Shown here: piece by piece, positions 16,041 through 25,200 of the stretch
Layout: every line of letters starts with the position of its first letter
How positions within the stretch are numbered: the stretch's first letter is position 1
Assembly (NCBI RefSeq): GCF_023715145.1
Contig: NZ_JAMBNP010000021.1
Location: 1-62,016 of the forward strand
Length of the DNA stretch: 62,016 nt
DNA from: Paenibacillus glycanilyticus
GTDB taxonomy: Bacteria; Bacillota; Bacilli; Paenibacillales; Paenibacillaceae
Direction: 5' to 3'
Position numbers and translations under genes: made by a program
Notes under the pieces: model-generated
What the model was told of the DNA's origin: nothing
Database searches by the model: none
Seen by the model: the letters and a program-made list of their open reading frames with translations, nothing else

Positions 16041-17552
16041 CTACTCATGGACAGCCGCAGGCCGCTCCTTCGCCTTATCCGACTCGATCGCGTTGCGAGT
16101 CGCAGCCTCCCGATCCTGGCTGAGCTCCTCGATCGACTTCGTCTTCAGGCGCGCAGCGCCTTGGTAGTTCTCGCGCGTTGGCAGCAGGTTGCCGCTTGCC
16201 AGCCGCTCCTCCGCAGCAGCAATCGCGTCCTTATACTGCGGAAGCCACTTCGCTTGCGCGACGAGCATCTCATCGGCCATCTGCCAAATTTCCTTCGGAT
16301 TACATACCGCGCCAACAAGCGGGTCCATCATCATCGCTTGGCGGAGCAGCTTGTCGTCGCCGTGAACGGCGGCTTCTACGGCCATGCGCTGGACGGAGAT
16401 GCTGACGTTGCAGACGGCTGCGGGGCCAAGCGGCAGATCGCCGACAACCGGCATGTTGATGCCGTTGCGGTCGACATAACCCGGCGCTTCAATGATGGCA
16501 TCGTCCGGCAGGTTGGTGATCACGCCGTTGTTCACGACGTTGAAGTGACCGCGGTAGACTCGGCCAGTCTCGAGGCCTTCAATAATGTAGGAACCATGCT
16601 CTTCGCCGCGGTTCTCCGCCGTATACTTGAATGGCTCTGCCTTCATCCAGTTCGGGAAGTCGGTCTCGAACCAGTTGCGGCCTTCGGTACAGACGCGCAG
16701 GTAACCGCCAGTCTCGCCGTTAATCCATACGCCAAGGTCAATCCAGTCCTTGATCTCGTCCGCACGCTTGCGGTACCAAGGCACGTATTCGCTGAGGTGT
16801 CCGTTGGATTCGGTGGAGTAGTAGCCGAAGCGGCGCAGCATGTCGATGCGGACCTTCTCGGTCTGGGCGAATTCCGGAACCGACTCGAATGCTTCCAAGA
16901 GATCCCCCGTACGATCTACGCCATCCGTCTTCACGGAGATATACCACGTCTGATGGTTAATGCCCGCGCAGATGATATCGACGTCCTTCTTCTCGCGGCC
17001 CAGCGCACGAGCGATTTGGTGATGTCCGCCTTGTACGCCATGGCAGAGACCGATGGTACGTACACCGCCGTACTTGTTGCATGCCCAAGTCAGCATCGCC
17101 ATTGGGTTCGCATAGTTGAGTAGCAGCGCATTAGGCTCCGCAACCTCGCGAATGTCCTTGCAGATGTTCAGCATCTCGGCGATGCCGCGCTGGCCGTACA
17201 TGATGCCGCCCGCGCAGAGGGTATCGCCGACGCACTGGTCGACGCCGTATTTTAACGGAATGTCTATATCGTACTGGAATGCTTCCAGACCGCCGATCCG
17301 AACCACACAGAAGACGTAACGCGCATCCTTAAGCGCCTCTCTGCGGTTCGTAGTAGCCTGAATCTCGATGGACAAGCCATTCTCGTTGATGTCTCTTTGC
17401 ACAAGCTGGGTCACCATGTCGAGGTTATGCTCGTTGATGTCTGTAAAAGCAACCTGGATATCCTTAAACTCCGGCACCGCGAGCAAATCTCTCATCAAAC
17501 CGCGCGTGAAGCCTATACTTCCCGCGCCTACGAATGCTACTTTAAAACTCAC
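16041..17552 (-). CDS. Family 4 glycosidase (alpha-galactosidase/alpha-glucosidase type)
   Basis: This 503-residue GH4 enzyme uses NAD+ and a divalent metal to cleave glycosides by an oxidation-elimination mechanism. The N-terminal Rossmann motif is VAFVGAGSIGFTRG. The metal-binding Cys-His motif is GLCHGVQGG, with NYANPMAMLTW and INHQTWY around it. The CH-G-V motif fits the unphosphorylated alpha-glycoside group and not the phospho-glucosidases. E. coli-type MelA usually has CHSV, so alpha-galactosidase is likely but not certain, and a glucuronidase or alpha-glucosidase is possible. The start is GTG 17552, 7 bases behind GAGGAGGC. An AraC-type regulator lies directly upstream in the same direction, with a palindrome and a TAGAAT -10 between them. 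Confidence 0.85.
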   Translation of the reverse strand: MSFKVAFVGAGSIGFTRGLMRDLLAVPEFKDIQVAFTDINEHNLDMVTQLVQRDINENGLSIEIQATTNRREALKDARYVFCVVRIGGLEAFQYDIDIPLKYGVDQCVGDTLCAGGIMYGQRGIAEMLNICKDIREVAEPNALLLNYANPMAMLTWACNKYGGVRTIGLCHGVQGGHHQIARALGREKKDVDIICAGINHQTWYISVKTDGVDRTGDLLEAFESVPEFAQTEKVRIDMLRRFGYYSTESNGHLSEYVPWYRKRADEIKDWIDLGVWINGETGGYLRVCTEGRNWFETDFPNWMKAEPFKYTAENRGEEHGSYIIEGLETGRVYRGHFNVVNNGVITNLPDDAIIEAPGYVDRNGINMPVVGDLPLGPAAVCNVSISVQRMAVEAAVHGDDKLLRQAMMMDPLVGAVCNPKEIWQMADEMLVAQAKWLPQYKDAIAAAEERLASGNLLPTRENYQGAARLKTKSIEELSQDREAATRNAIESDKAKERPAAVHE

Positions 17553-17601
17553 AAAAAACGCCTCCTCTTCGCCTATCAGGGTTTTGTTATTCATTACCCT
17601 T

Positions 17602-17651
17602 ATTCTAGCAGGCGGAAAAAGAAGGCGTTTCCAAATTCGCAACGGGTTGCG
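17602..17651 (-). promoter_or_regulatory. Probable activator-dependent promoter of the GH4 gene
   Basis: On the minus strand a good -10 (TAGAAT, 17607-17602) has no good -35 at the right distance. The perfect 14-base palindrome CGCAACGGGTTGCG (17638-17651) is centred about 50 bases upstream of the expected start. This spacing suits an AraC-type activator, whose gene ends at 17652. Confidence 0.5.
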
Positions 17652-18581
17652 TTAGATCTTGTCAACTATTTCAACTTCATAGTCGGTCCAGCTTGTAATT
17701 GACTTCTTCGAATTGCGATATTCGGCTGGCGATGCTCCGGTCATTTTCTTGAACAGCATGCTGAAATATTGGCGGCTGTTCAGCCCGATATGATCCGCGA
17801 TCTCGATGATCGGCACGTCCGTGCGGGCGAGCAGCATTTTCGCTTTATCCATTCTCAAATCTACCAGATACTCATTAATGGTCTTGTTCATATTCGCTTT
17901 GAAAATACGCTGCAGATACACGGGATGCAGATTAACCGCCGCCGCAATATCCTTGGCTTGAATAGCGGTATCGTAATACTGGTGGATATATTCCGTCGCG
18001 TGCCGCACGTAATGATGAATTTGGCGCTCCGCGCTATTTTTCGATTCAACGGCAACCAGCCGGGCAACACGAACGAGCAGCTGGGACATGAGCAGATTCG
18101 TCATCATCTCGCGGCCCCGTTCAGGATCCTCACCGCCCAGATCCAGCTCAAAGACCAGATTTCTCAGGTTCACCTGAATGTCTTCATAGTCTCTTAGCAC
18201 AATCGTATCCAGCCGCTGCTCCAGGAGCTTCGCAAACATCGGGTTATGGTTGGCAAGCTGGTTCATCGACGGATAAATGCCCTCGCAGGGCTGAAAGCCA
18301 AACTCCACGTTCAGCATCCGGCATGGACTGCCGCTCTCGACGATCAGCCTATGCGGCACCTCGGCATCCAGCATAATGAGATCGCCTTTGCGCATCGCAA
18401 TGACATCCTTGTCCGTCTCCACGGTGCAGTTCCCGGAGATGACATACATGAATTCGGTCCAGTCATGCTGATGAAAGCCCATATGGAAGTCTTCCCACTG
18501 CTTGTAGTAGTACGCTATCACCTTCGGGCGGAAATCCCCGGACTCCCGCCAATTCGCATCATAAAAGCTGTTCGCGCTCAT
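17652..18581 (-). CDS. AraC-family regulator with cupin sensor domain
   Basis: This 309-residue regulator has an N-terminal cupin (HQHDWTEFMYVISGNCTVE, then GDLIMLDAEVPHRL, about residues 38-82), which usually binds a sugar. A C-terminal pair of HTH motifs follows (about 205-300): IQAKDIAAAVNLHPVYLQRIF and IIEIADHIGLNSRQYFSMLFKK. ATG 18581 follows AAAGGTGGG. It lies 100 bases upstream of the GH4 gene in the same direction and is its probable activator, responding to an alpha-galactoside-like sugar. The function is inferred from the family and position. Confidence 0.88.
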   Translation of the reverse strand: MSANSFYDANWRESGDFRPKVIAYYYKQWEDFHMGFHQHDWTEFMYVISGNCTVETDKDVIAMRKGDLIMLDAEVPHRLIVESGSPCRMLNVEFGFQPCEGIYPSMNQLANHNPMFAKLLEQRLDTIVLRDYEDIQVNLRNLVFELDLGGEDPERGREMMTNLLMSQLLVRVARLVAVESKNSAERQIHHYVRHATEYIHQYYDTAIQAKDIAAAVNLHPVYLQRIFKANMNKTINEYLVDLRMDKAKMLLARTDVPIIEIADHIGLNSRQYFSMLFKKMTGASPAEYRNSKKSITSWTDYEVEIVDKI

Positions 18582-18670
18582 GGTTTTCCCACCTTTGCAA
18601 CCGATATAGCCTCTATGGTCAGCATATACCTGCCGGAAAGGAAGGTCAACGCTTCTTGCAATCCTCAGCC

Positions 18671-19162
18671 CTATGCTTCCGGATACAGAACAAAATACCT
18701 CGTCCCAAACTTCACGGTATAATGCTCGGTTGTAATGCCATGCAGCTTCAGGCGTTCCTTCAGCTTCCTATAATAACTGTCTAATCTGCCCCTATCCTTC
18801 TTGTTCCCCGGCTCCAGCTCCAGATTATATCTAGCCTTAAATATCTTCTGGGAGGTACAGGTTAACCCTTCCGTGATCATCGTGAATAACACGCGAATAT
18901 CGTCGGCGGACAGCCTCATAGCCTCGCCCTTCGCAAGCGATTCCCCTTTGCTCAAGTCCAAATAGATATCGTAATTCACCGGCCGGTGCTGATTATACAC
19001 CTGCGTGAGCTGCTTCTTCGTCTTGGCTTCCTTCCGCACGCTGATGTCCGAATGTATGTAAGTCAGGACTTCCTCCAGCTCTGCCTCTGGATCCCCGTCT
19101 TCTTCAAGGGCTTCACGCAGCAGCTTCTGTGCGATCTCGCATTCCTCTTCCGTCAAATTCAT
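18671..19162 (-). CDS. Conserved hypothetical protein, 163 aa
   Basis: The family is not recognised. It is a 163-residue soluble protein, rich in charged residues. Its acidic N-terminal helices (LTEEECEIAQKLLREALEE) are followed by a winged-helix-like C-terminal half (about 90-163): LSADDIRVLFTMITEGLT, then RLDSYYRKLKERL and a final beta pair FGTRYFVLYPE. This could be a DNA-binding fold, but the evidence is weak. ATG 19162 has AGGAGGAAG 9 bases upstream. A longer reading overlapping the previous gene lacks such a site. The DUF1232 gene lies 37 bases upstream in the same direction, so the two are probably one unit. Confidence 0.6.
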   Translation of the reverse strand: MNLTEEECEIAQKLLREALEEDGDPEAELEEVLTYIHSDISVRKEAKTKKQLTQVYNQHRPVNYDIYLDLSKGESLAKGEAMRLSADDIRVLFTMITEGLTCTSQKIFKARYNLELEPGNKKDRGRLDSYYRKLKERLKLHGITTEHYTVKFGTRYFVLYPEA

Positions 19163-19199
19163 CTCTCTAGCTTCCTCCTGCCCCACTTCAAACTGCCTC

Positions 19200-19742
19200 T
19201 TACTTTGCAAAAAAAGCCTCTGCCTTGTCCCGGTGTTCATCCGTAATATGCGAGCTTATAGCCTTGTAAGCGACGAATATCGCGGTCGCATCATCCCCAT
19301 AGCCGACAAGAGGGAAAATATCCGGAACAAGATCGATAGGCAGAATCCAGTACGCTAGCGCGCCAATCGCCGTTACTTTTACCTTGGTCGGGGTATTCGG
19401 GTCCATAGCGCAGTAGTACATGGCAACCGCTTCCTTGGAGAAAGGCACCTTGGACGCATATTTTCTAACCTTGGACCAGAAGCCGTTATTGACGTACTTC
19501 AATTGCTCCTCATGGTCCCCGATCTTGGAGGTCCAGGAGTCCGTATCCACTTCCTCCTCTTGCGCATCCGTTCGGGCCGATTCTACGGTAGTTGCAATCT
19601 CCTCATCCGAAAAGGTTGCCGGGATCACATCATCCTGCGCAAGGCTCTCCTGGCAAGCCCCGCATTTCGCGTGCCTAAGCTTCTGCGCTTCTACTTCGTT
19701 TTTCTGTCCGCAGTTTGGACATTCAATCACAATGACAGACAT
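19200..19742 (-). CDS. YkvA-type DUF1232 membrane protein with zinc ribbon
   Basis: This 180-residue protein has an N-terminal zinc-ribbon-like segment (CPNCGQ and CGACQE, about residues 8-32), an acidic linker, and a C-terminal DUF1232/YkvA domain (about 95-160). The domain shows the conserved DPNTPTKVKVTAIGALAYWILPIDLVPDIFPLVGYGDDAT region. The hydrophobic GALAYWILPIDLVPDIFP part is membrane-associated in this family. The biochemical role of DUF1232 is unknown. ATG 19742 is 6 bases from GGAGGGA. It is followed by the 163-aa hypothetical gene. Confidence 0.82.
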   Translation of the reverse strand: MSVIVIECPNCGQKNEVEAQKLRHAKCGACQESLAQDDVIPATFSDEEIATTVESARTDAQEEEVDTDSWTSKIGDHEEQLKYVNNGFWSKVRKYASKVPFSKEAVAMYYCAMDPNTPTKVKVTAIGALAYWILPIDLVPDIFPLVGYGDDATAIFVAYKAISSHITDEHRDKAEAFFAK

Positions 19743-19960
19743 CGCTATCCCTCCATTCATTCGATTCCATCTATTCGTTTACGTTAGAATATGATTGGAC
19801 AACAACAAATACCCTCTTATCATCATTAAACAAAAAAGCCATTCTTTAGACAATTAACTTTTGTTAACTTTCTGCATAAAGCTCCCCTCCCTTGGGCGAC
19901 AATAGCCTTTGGGTGCTGAACCGGTGCCCGACTACCAACACGTATAGGGGGAATATCCGT

Positions 19961-20173
19961 ATGGCAAAGCCGGACAATCGGTCGGATAACGCAGAACATC
20001 TGCAGGAGCACATTGCGAATACGCAGCAGAACATCAATGAGACTGAGCAATATTTGAACGAGTTCAGCTCGGAGATTAGCAGTTCGCAGCAAAACGAGCT
20101 TAAAGAAAAGAACGAGCGCCGCAGAGAAAGTGTTGCAGAGTTCGAAGAAGAACTAGACGACGAAGAAGCTTAA
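19961..20173 (+). CDS. tlp: Small acid-soluble spore protein Tlp
   Basis: This 70-residue protein matches the Tlp spore protein. It begins MAKPDNRSDNAEHLQEHI, continues as one long charged helix (QNINETEQYL, then KEKNERRRESVAEFEEEL) and ends in an acidic tail. The length is close to the Bacillus protein. It is expected in the forespore. ATG 19961 has AGGGGGA 9 bases upstream. A strong terminator follows directly, so it is a single-gene unit. This gene is the best evidence in the window that the host forms endospores. Confidence 0.93.
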   Translation: MAKPDNRSDNAEHLQEHIANTQQNINETEQYLNEFSSEISSSQQNELKEKNERRRESVAEFEEELDDEEA

Positions 20174-20179
20174 CGGAGC

Positions 20180-20217
20180 AAAGATGACTTCTGATTATGT
20201 CAGGAGTCATCTTTTTT
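20180..20217 (+). terminator. Rho-independent terminator of tlp
   Basis: AAAGATGACTTCTGA (20180-20194) pairs with TCAGGAGTCATCTTT (20200-20214), ending in a run of Ts to 20217. Confidence 0.92.
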
Positions 20218-20286
20218 CATATTCGCAACCTATGCTATACTGTCGCTAACTACTCAGATATTCGCATCGACAAAGGAGCAGGTTGG

Positions 20287-21864
20287 ATGAATTTTGAACA
20301 ATGGATTGCACCCGAGCAATATAGTATAAGCTCCGAGATCGAGCGTCATCAGTCGGATAAAATCGCGCTGCAGCTGCTGGATGATCAGGGCCAGACGACA
20401 AGAATTACATATAATGAGCTGCTGAAGCAGGTGAACCAGCTTGCCGGCGGCTTGAACGAGCTTGGTCTGACAAAAGGCGACCGCGTCCTCGTGATGGTGC
20501 CCCGAACGATCGAAGCGTACATGATCTATATCGCATGCCTCAAGCTGGGACTTGTGATTATTCCGTCCTCCGAGATGCTTCGGGCCAAGGATCTGTCCTA
20601 TCGCCTGAATCATTCGGAAGCGCGCGCGGTTATCGCATGGGCGGAAGGTACCGCGGAGGTAGACCATATTACGGAAGAGCTGCCTTCGCTGCAGTTCCGG
20701 ATTGACGCGAGCGGCGGTCAAGCTGGCGGCTGGATCTCAATCCGCACCTTAATGGATGGTCAACCGGAAGAACGCGCGGCCGCTCCAACCCACCGCGACG
20801 ATATGGCGATTCTTGCGTATACGTCGGGGACAACCGGCAATCCAAAGGGCGTCGTTCACAGCCACGGCTGGGGTTATGCGCATCTGCGCATCACATCCGC
20901 ATGGCTTGGCATTCAAAGCTCGGATCTGGTCTGGGCAACTGCCGCGCCGGGCTGGCAAAAGTGGATCTGGACTCCGTTCTTATCCGTTCTTGGCAGCGGC
21001 GCAACCGGCTTTATCTATAACGGCTCGTTCAGCGCTGAGCGGTATCTGGAGCTTATCCAAGAGAACCAGATTCAGGTGCTGTGCTGCACGCCAACGGAAT
21101 ACCGCATTATGGCCAAGACCGATGGCTTATCCCAATACGATTTGTCCTCGATCCGCAGCGCGGTATCGGCTGGAGAGCCCCTCAACCGGGCAGTGATCAA
21201 GCAGTTCGAGGATCTCTTCTCCTTCATCATACGAGACGGCTATGGCCAGACGGAAAATACCCTCCTGATCGGCAATCTGAAGGATTCCCCGATCAAGATT
21301 GGCTCCATGGGCAAGTCCATTGCTCCGGGACTAGTCGAGATTATTGATGAGGAAGGCCGCCCGCAGCCCATGGGTGAAGTTGGCAGCATCGCCGTTCATG
21401 CCGACATGCCCGCCTTGTTCAAGTCGTATTACAAGGATCCCGGGCGCAAAGGCGCCAATATCGTTGGCTCCTACTTCATTACCGGCGACCGGGCGAGCCG
21501 GGACGAGGAAGGTTATCTGTGGTTCGAAGGCCGCGGAGACGATATTATTATCAGCTCCGGCTATACGATTGGACCGTTTGAGGTGGAAGAAGCGCTGCTT
21601 CGCCATCCATCCGTCAAGGAATGCGCGGCTGTCGCAAGTCCGGACGAAATCCGCGGACATGTCGTTAAAGCCTTTATCGTGCTTAGGGATGGTGTAGCAG
21701 GGACGCAAGAGCTCGTGAAAGAGCTGCAGGATCATGTCAAATCCGTAACGGCGCCGTACAAGTATCCGCGTAAAATCGAATTCATCAGCGAGCTGCCGAA
21801 AACCAACTCCGGCAAAATCCGCCGGATCGAGCTTCGCCAGCGCGAGGCGCATCTGAACTCCTAG
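20287..21864 (+). CDS. Acyl-CoA synthetase (AMP-forming)
   Basis: This 525-residue member of the ANL superfamily activates a carboxylic acid to its acyl-adenylate and then to acyl-CoA. Motifs are complete: AYTSGTTGNPKGVVHSH (about 200-216), YGQTEN (about 346), ITGDRASRDEEGYLWFEGRGDD (about 420) and the catalytic Lys in KTNSGKIRR near 510. It resembles medium-chain acyl-CoA synthetases and the Bacillus YtcI/AcsA relatives more than true acetyl-CoA synthetase. The substrate is not decided. ATG 20287 follows AAAGGAG by 8 bases. It stands alone between the tlp terminator and a repeat locus. Confidence 0.9.
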   Translation: MNFEQWIAPEQYSISSEIERHQSDKIALQLLDDQGQTTRITYNELLKQVNQLAGGLNELGLTKGDRVLVMVPRTIEAYMIYIACLKLGLVIIPSSEMLRAKDLSYRLNHSEARAVIAWAEGTAEVDHITEELPSLQFRIDASGGQAGGWISIRTLMDGQPEERAAAPTHRDDMAILAYTSGTTGNPKGVVHSHGWGYAHLRITSAWLGIQSSDLVWATAAPGWQKWIWTPFLSVLGSGATGFIYNGSFSAERYLELIQENQIQVLCCTPTEYRIMAKTDGLSQYDLSSIRSAVSAGEPLNRAVIKQFEDLFSFIIRDGYGQTENTLLIGNLKDSPIKIGSMGKSIAPGLVEIIDEEGRPQPMGEVGSIAVHADMPALFKSYYKDPGRKGANIVGSYFITGDRASRDEEGYLWFEGRGDDIIISSGYTIGPFEVEEALLRHPSVKECAAVASPDEIRGHVVKAFIVLRDGVAGTQELVKELQDHVKSVTAPYKYPRKIEFISELPKTNSGKIRRIELRQREAHLNS

Positions 21865-21908
21865 TAGAATGATTTGTCTTAGGAGTAGCAAGGACTAGCA
21901 GTTGTGCG

Positions 21909-22105
21909 GACTACGTTGGATTTCCTCCAATTAAGCGGTCCTTCTTACGCTGATTCGCATGTTTACGTTGGATTTTATACAACAAAATGCACATCGTTTA
22001 TTCTGGTACTTGCCGAATAGTGTACGAATGATGGATGAAATCCAATGTAGGGGTATGCAGCATTAGAATAGCTTAAATGAACTGGATGAATTCCAATGTG
22101 TGCAA
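21909..22105. repeat. TACGTTGGATT intergenic repeat, locus B
   Basis: Forward copies are GACTACGTTGGATTTCCTCC near 21909 and TTTACGTTGGATTTTATAC near 21961. Reverse copies are GATGAAATCCAATGTAGG near 22033 and GATGAATTCCAATGTGTGC near 22085. The layout is the same as in locus A at 15.5 kb. This repeat and the terminator that follows account for the 350-base gap. Confidence 0.8.
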
Positions 22106-22154
22106 GCAAACAACGATGACTGTCATCGGTTTAGATGCTTGTGCAAATAAATAA

Positions 22155-22198
22155 GGGCTGTACCAAAGTCATTCTGGATGACTTTTGGTACAACCCCT
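22155..22198 (-). terminator. Terminator of the phosphatase-SLH-mannosidase operon
   Basis: TGTACCAAAGTCAT (22159-22172) pairs with ATGACTTTTGGTACA (22178-22192) apart from one bulge, and flanking GGG/CCC lengthen the stem. Read on the minus strand it lies just behind the stop codon of the GH92 gene and ends in TTATTTATTT. Confidence 0.8.
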
Positions 22199-22215
22199 TC
22201 TTTTACTTCATATAA

Positions 22216-25200
22216 CTATACTTTTAACGAAAATGCCGCATTATCGAAGTTGCCGACATACTTCTTGCCTGTCTCGCCAGTAACGGACGTACCGGTAAGT
22301 ACTAGATAGACGTCTTGAATGCCAGTCAGCTTCTGCGTCAAGCTGCCGCTCTCAACCTTGTACGTTCCCCAGCTTCCTGCCGTTGGAGGAACGGCGATTG
22401 TCCCCACCAAAGTGCCGGTTGGACTGCCAAGTCGCACCTCAATTGCAGAGTTATTAAAGCAGTTGGACGAGTTACTCGAATACTCAACCGAGAAGCTGTT
22501 TACGCCTTGCGTGCCAAAGTCCATTCGTTTATAGGCGAGCCATGCGCCGTTAAACGTGTTCTTCACTTGCTTGCCAGCTCCGCCTTTACCCGCTTCAGTA
22601 CCGAGTGGATCGCTATTTGCTGGATTCCGCTCCGCAGTCAAAGCATCATATGACTCCAGCTCCAACTTGGCATAATCATTGCGAACAGACTTATAGCCAA
22701 GTGTGAAGCTGTCATAGTTGCCCACGTACAGAAGGTCCGAAGTTGTACTTCCCGTCATGACGATGTACAAATCCTGTTTGCCTTTAACCGTTGTGTTAAG
22801 GTCCGCAGTTACGGTATTATATTGACCCCAAGCACTCCCTGTATTAGGGATCGATACTGTTCCGACAACCGTACCATCGTAGCTGCCTAAGCGGATCTCC
22901 GCTTTTACATCCGCAGGAGCTCTATTGGTTGGTGCGTCGTAGACGATAGATATTTGGTTCTTGCCTTTCTGCGAACCAAAATCAACATCCTTGAAGCCCA
23001 GCCATGCACCGGTATACGTATTGCCGATCGTTTTGCCGCCATTGTTGTTCTCGATCTTCATTGCCTGTTTATTGAACGTATTAAGAGCCGTATTCCAATC
23101 CGTCTTGTCTTCGAATTGTACGGTGACTTGCTCCTGATCAGGCTGCTCCGGCTCCTCTGCTTTCAGGGAGAACGCCGCGTTATCGAAGTTGCCGATATAT
23201 TTCTTGCCTGTCTCTCCTTCTGCCGCAGTACCGGTAAACACCAGGTACACATCCTGAATGCCAGTCAGCTTCTGCGTCAGGTTAACGCTGACCGTAGCAT
23301 ACGTTCCCCAAGCGCCTGCCGTAGGAGGCGTCGCGACTTTGCCAACCAATGTACCCGTTGGGTTGCCAAGACGAACCTCGACAGCCGAGTTGTTATAGGT
23401 GTTTGTGGTGTTGCCCGAGTATTCGACCGCAAACTTGTCAACGCCTTCGCTGCCAAAGTCCATCTTCTTGAATGCCAGCCATGCGCCGTTGAACGTATTG
23501 GCCACTTGCTGGCCAGCTCCGCCTTTGCCCGCTTCTGTCTTGAGCGGCGTGTTGCCATTGCCCGTATTCACGTCCGTGGTCCACTCGTCGTACGTTTCAA
23601 GCTCCAGCTTGGCATAATCCGATCTAATCTTCTCGAACTTGAACCAGTCGAAGTTGCCGATGTACGGAAGGTTATTAGGCGTTCCGGCTACCATGACAAC
23701 ATACAGCTTCTGTGCACCTGTCAGCGTTTTTGTCAGCTTCGCGCTTGTTGCGATATAGCTGCCCCAGCCTGCATTCTTATCATCCAGATCAACGGTCCCG
23801 ACAAGCTCGCCGGTCTCGCTGCCAAGTCTGAACTCCAGCTTGGAGCCGGCAGGCACTTTATCCGTAGGCGCGTCATATTGAACGGTTACGCCATTAAAGC
23901 CTGTTGAACCAAAGTTCACATTATAGGCCAGCCATGCGCCGTTAAACGTATGGGCAACAACCGTTCCGCCGTTCCCGGCTTCCGTCTGCAGGGTTTTGCC
24001 GTCCGGATGCGTAGCCGGTGTCCACTCTGCGCGATCCTCGAATTGAACCGTCATTTCGTTGCCCGGCTCTTCCGGTGTTTCCGGTTCGTCCGGCTTCGGC
24101 TCCGGCAATGGGATTGGCACCGGCACCGGATCTTCAATAACCGGTGGACCTTCCGGATCCGGAAGCGATCCAGGTTCTGTCTGCTGGACAATTGGATCGG
24201 CCAGCCACAGCGGCGACTCGAAGATATTGCCGTTGAACTCATTCACAAGGTAGACGTTCACCTTGTACTTGCTTGCATCCACGTTGTAGATTTGCGAAAT
24301 ATCGAAGCTGCCTGTCTTAACCGGCACCGCGCTGGATACCCATGCGCGCTCTTTGCCGTCCATCAGCTGGAAGACAACAACCGCGGAATCAACATAATCG
24401 CCTTTTAAGGTACCTGTTACATCAACAACCATGTTGCCGTCTTGATGAATATTGGCCTTCAGGTCGTATACATCCCATTTCACATCAGAAGTGTAAGCTT
24501 CCGTAGAGAGTAGCGCTTCACCAGCTGCACGGTTCTCCTTCAAGTTAGCCATTACTCTGACCTGAATCTCTCCTGGTGCGTAATTGAGAGGTCCAACCGT
24601 CTGCGGATTGGCTGTAGCTTGTCTCCAAGACTTACCGCCGTCCGTACTGAATTGATAGTCGCTTGCTGAGTCGATGCCTTCTACAGGCGTCCACCCAATT
24701 GTGTTCATTTTATCGTCTGTCACCGGATTCGTTGGCGCGGCCGGAATCGTCAGCTCGCGAACGGCTTCCAGGCTGAACTCAAACGCGATATCCGAGCTCG
24801 TCGCATTGACCTGGTGAATCTCGGCAGTCAATACGTTCGTGCCGTCAACCAGATAGGAAGGATCAATGATAAATCCGACGCGATCCCGCTCATCGCCAAC
24901 CGTTGCGTTTGCATACGTGCCGTAGCCTACGCCGCCTGTTGGCATATTGGTACGGAACACCTCATGCCCGTTCAGGTACAAGACCGCGCCGTCGTCGCGG
25001 ATCAGGCTTCCGTCCAGCTCAAGGATCTTATCGATATCCTTCGCTTCAAAAGTCTTGCGGAAATACGTCGTTACGTACTTGTTGTTAGCATCCGGACCAT
25101 AACTCACCTTGGTTGCCGGCTTGTTATAGCTGTCGTAACCAAGCATAGCTTGACCGGCGCTCCAGCTGCTGTCGTCGAAATTAACTTCCGTCCAGCCTTC

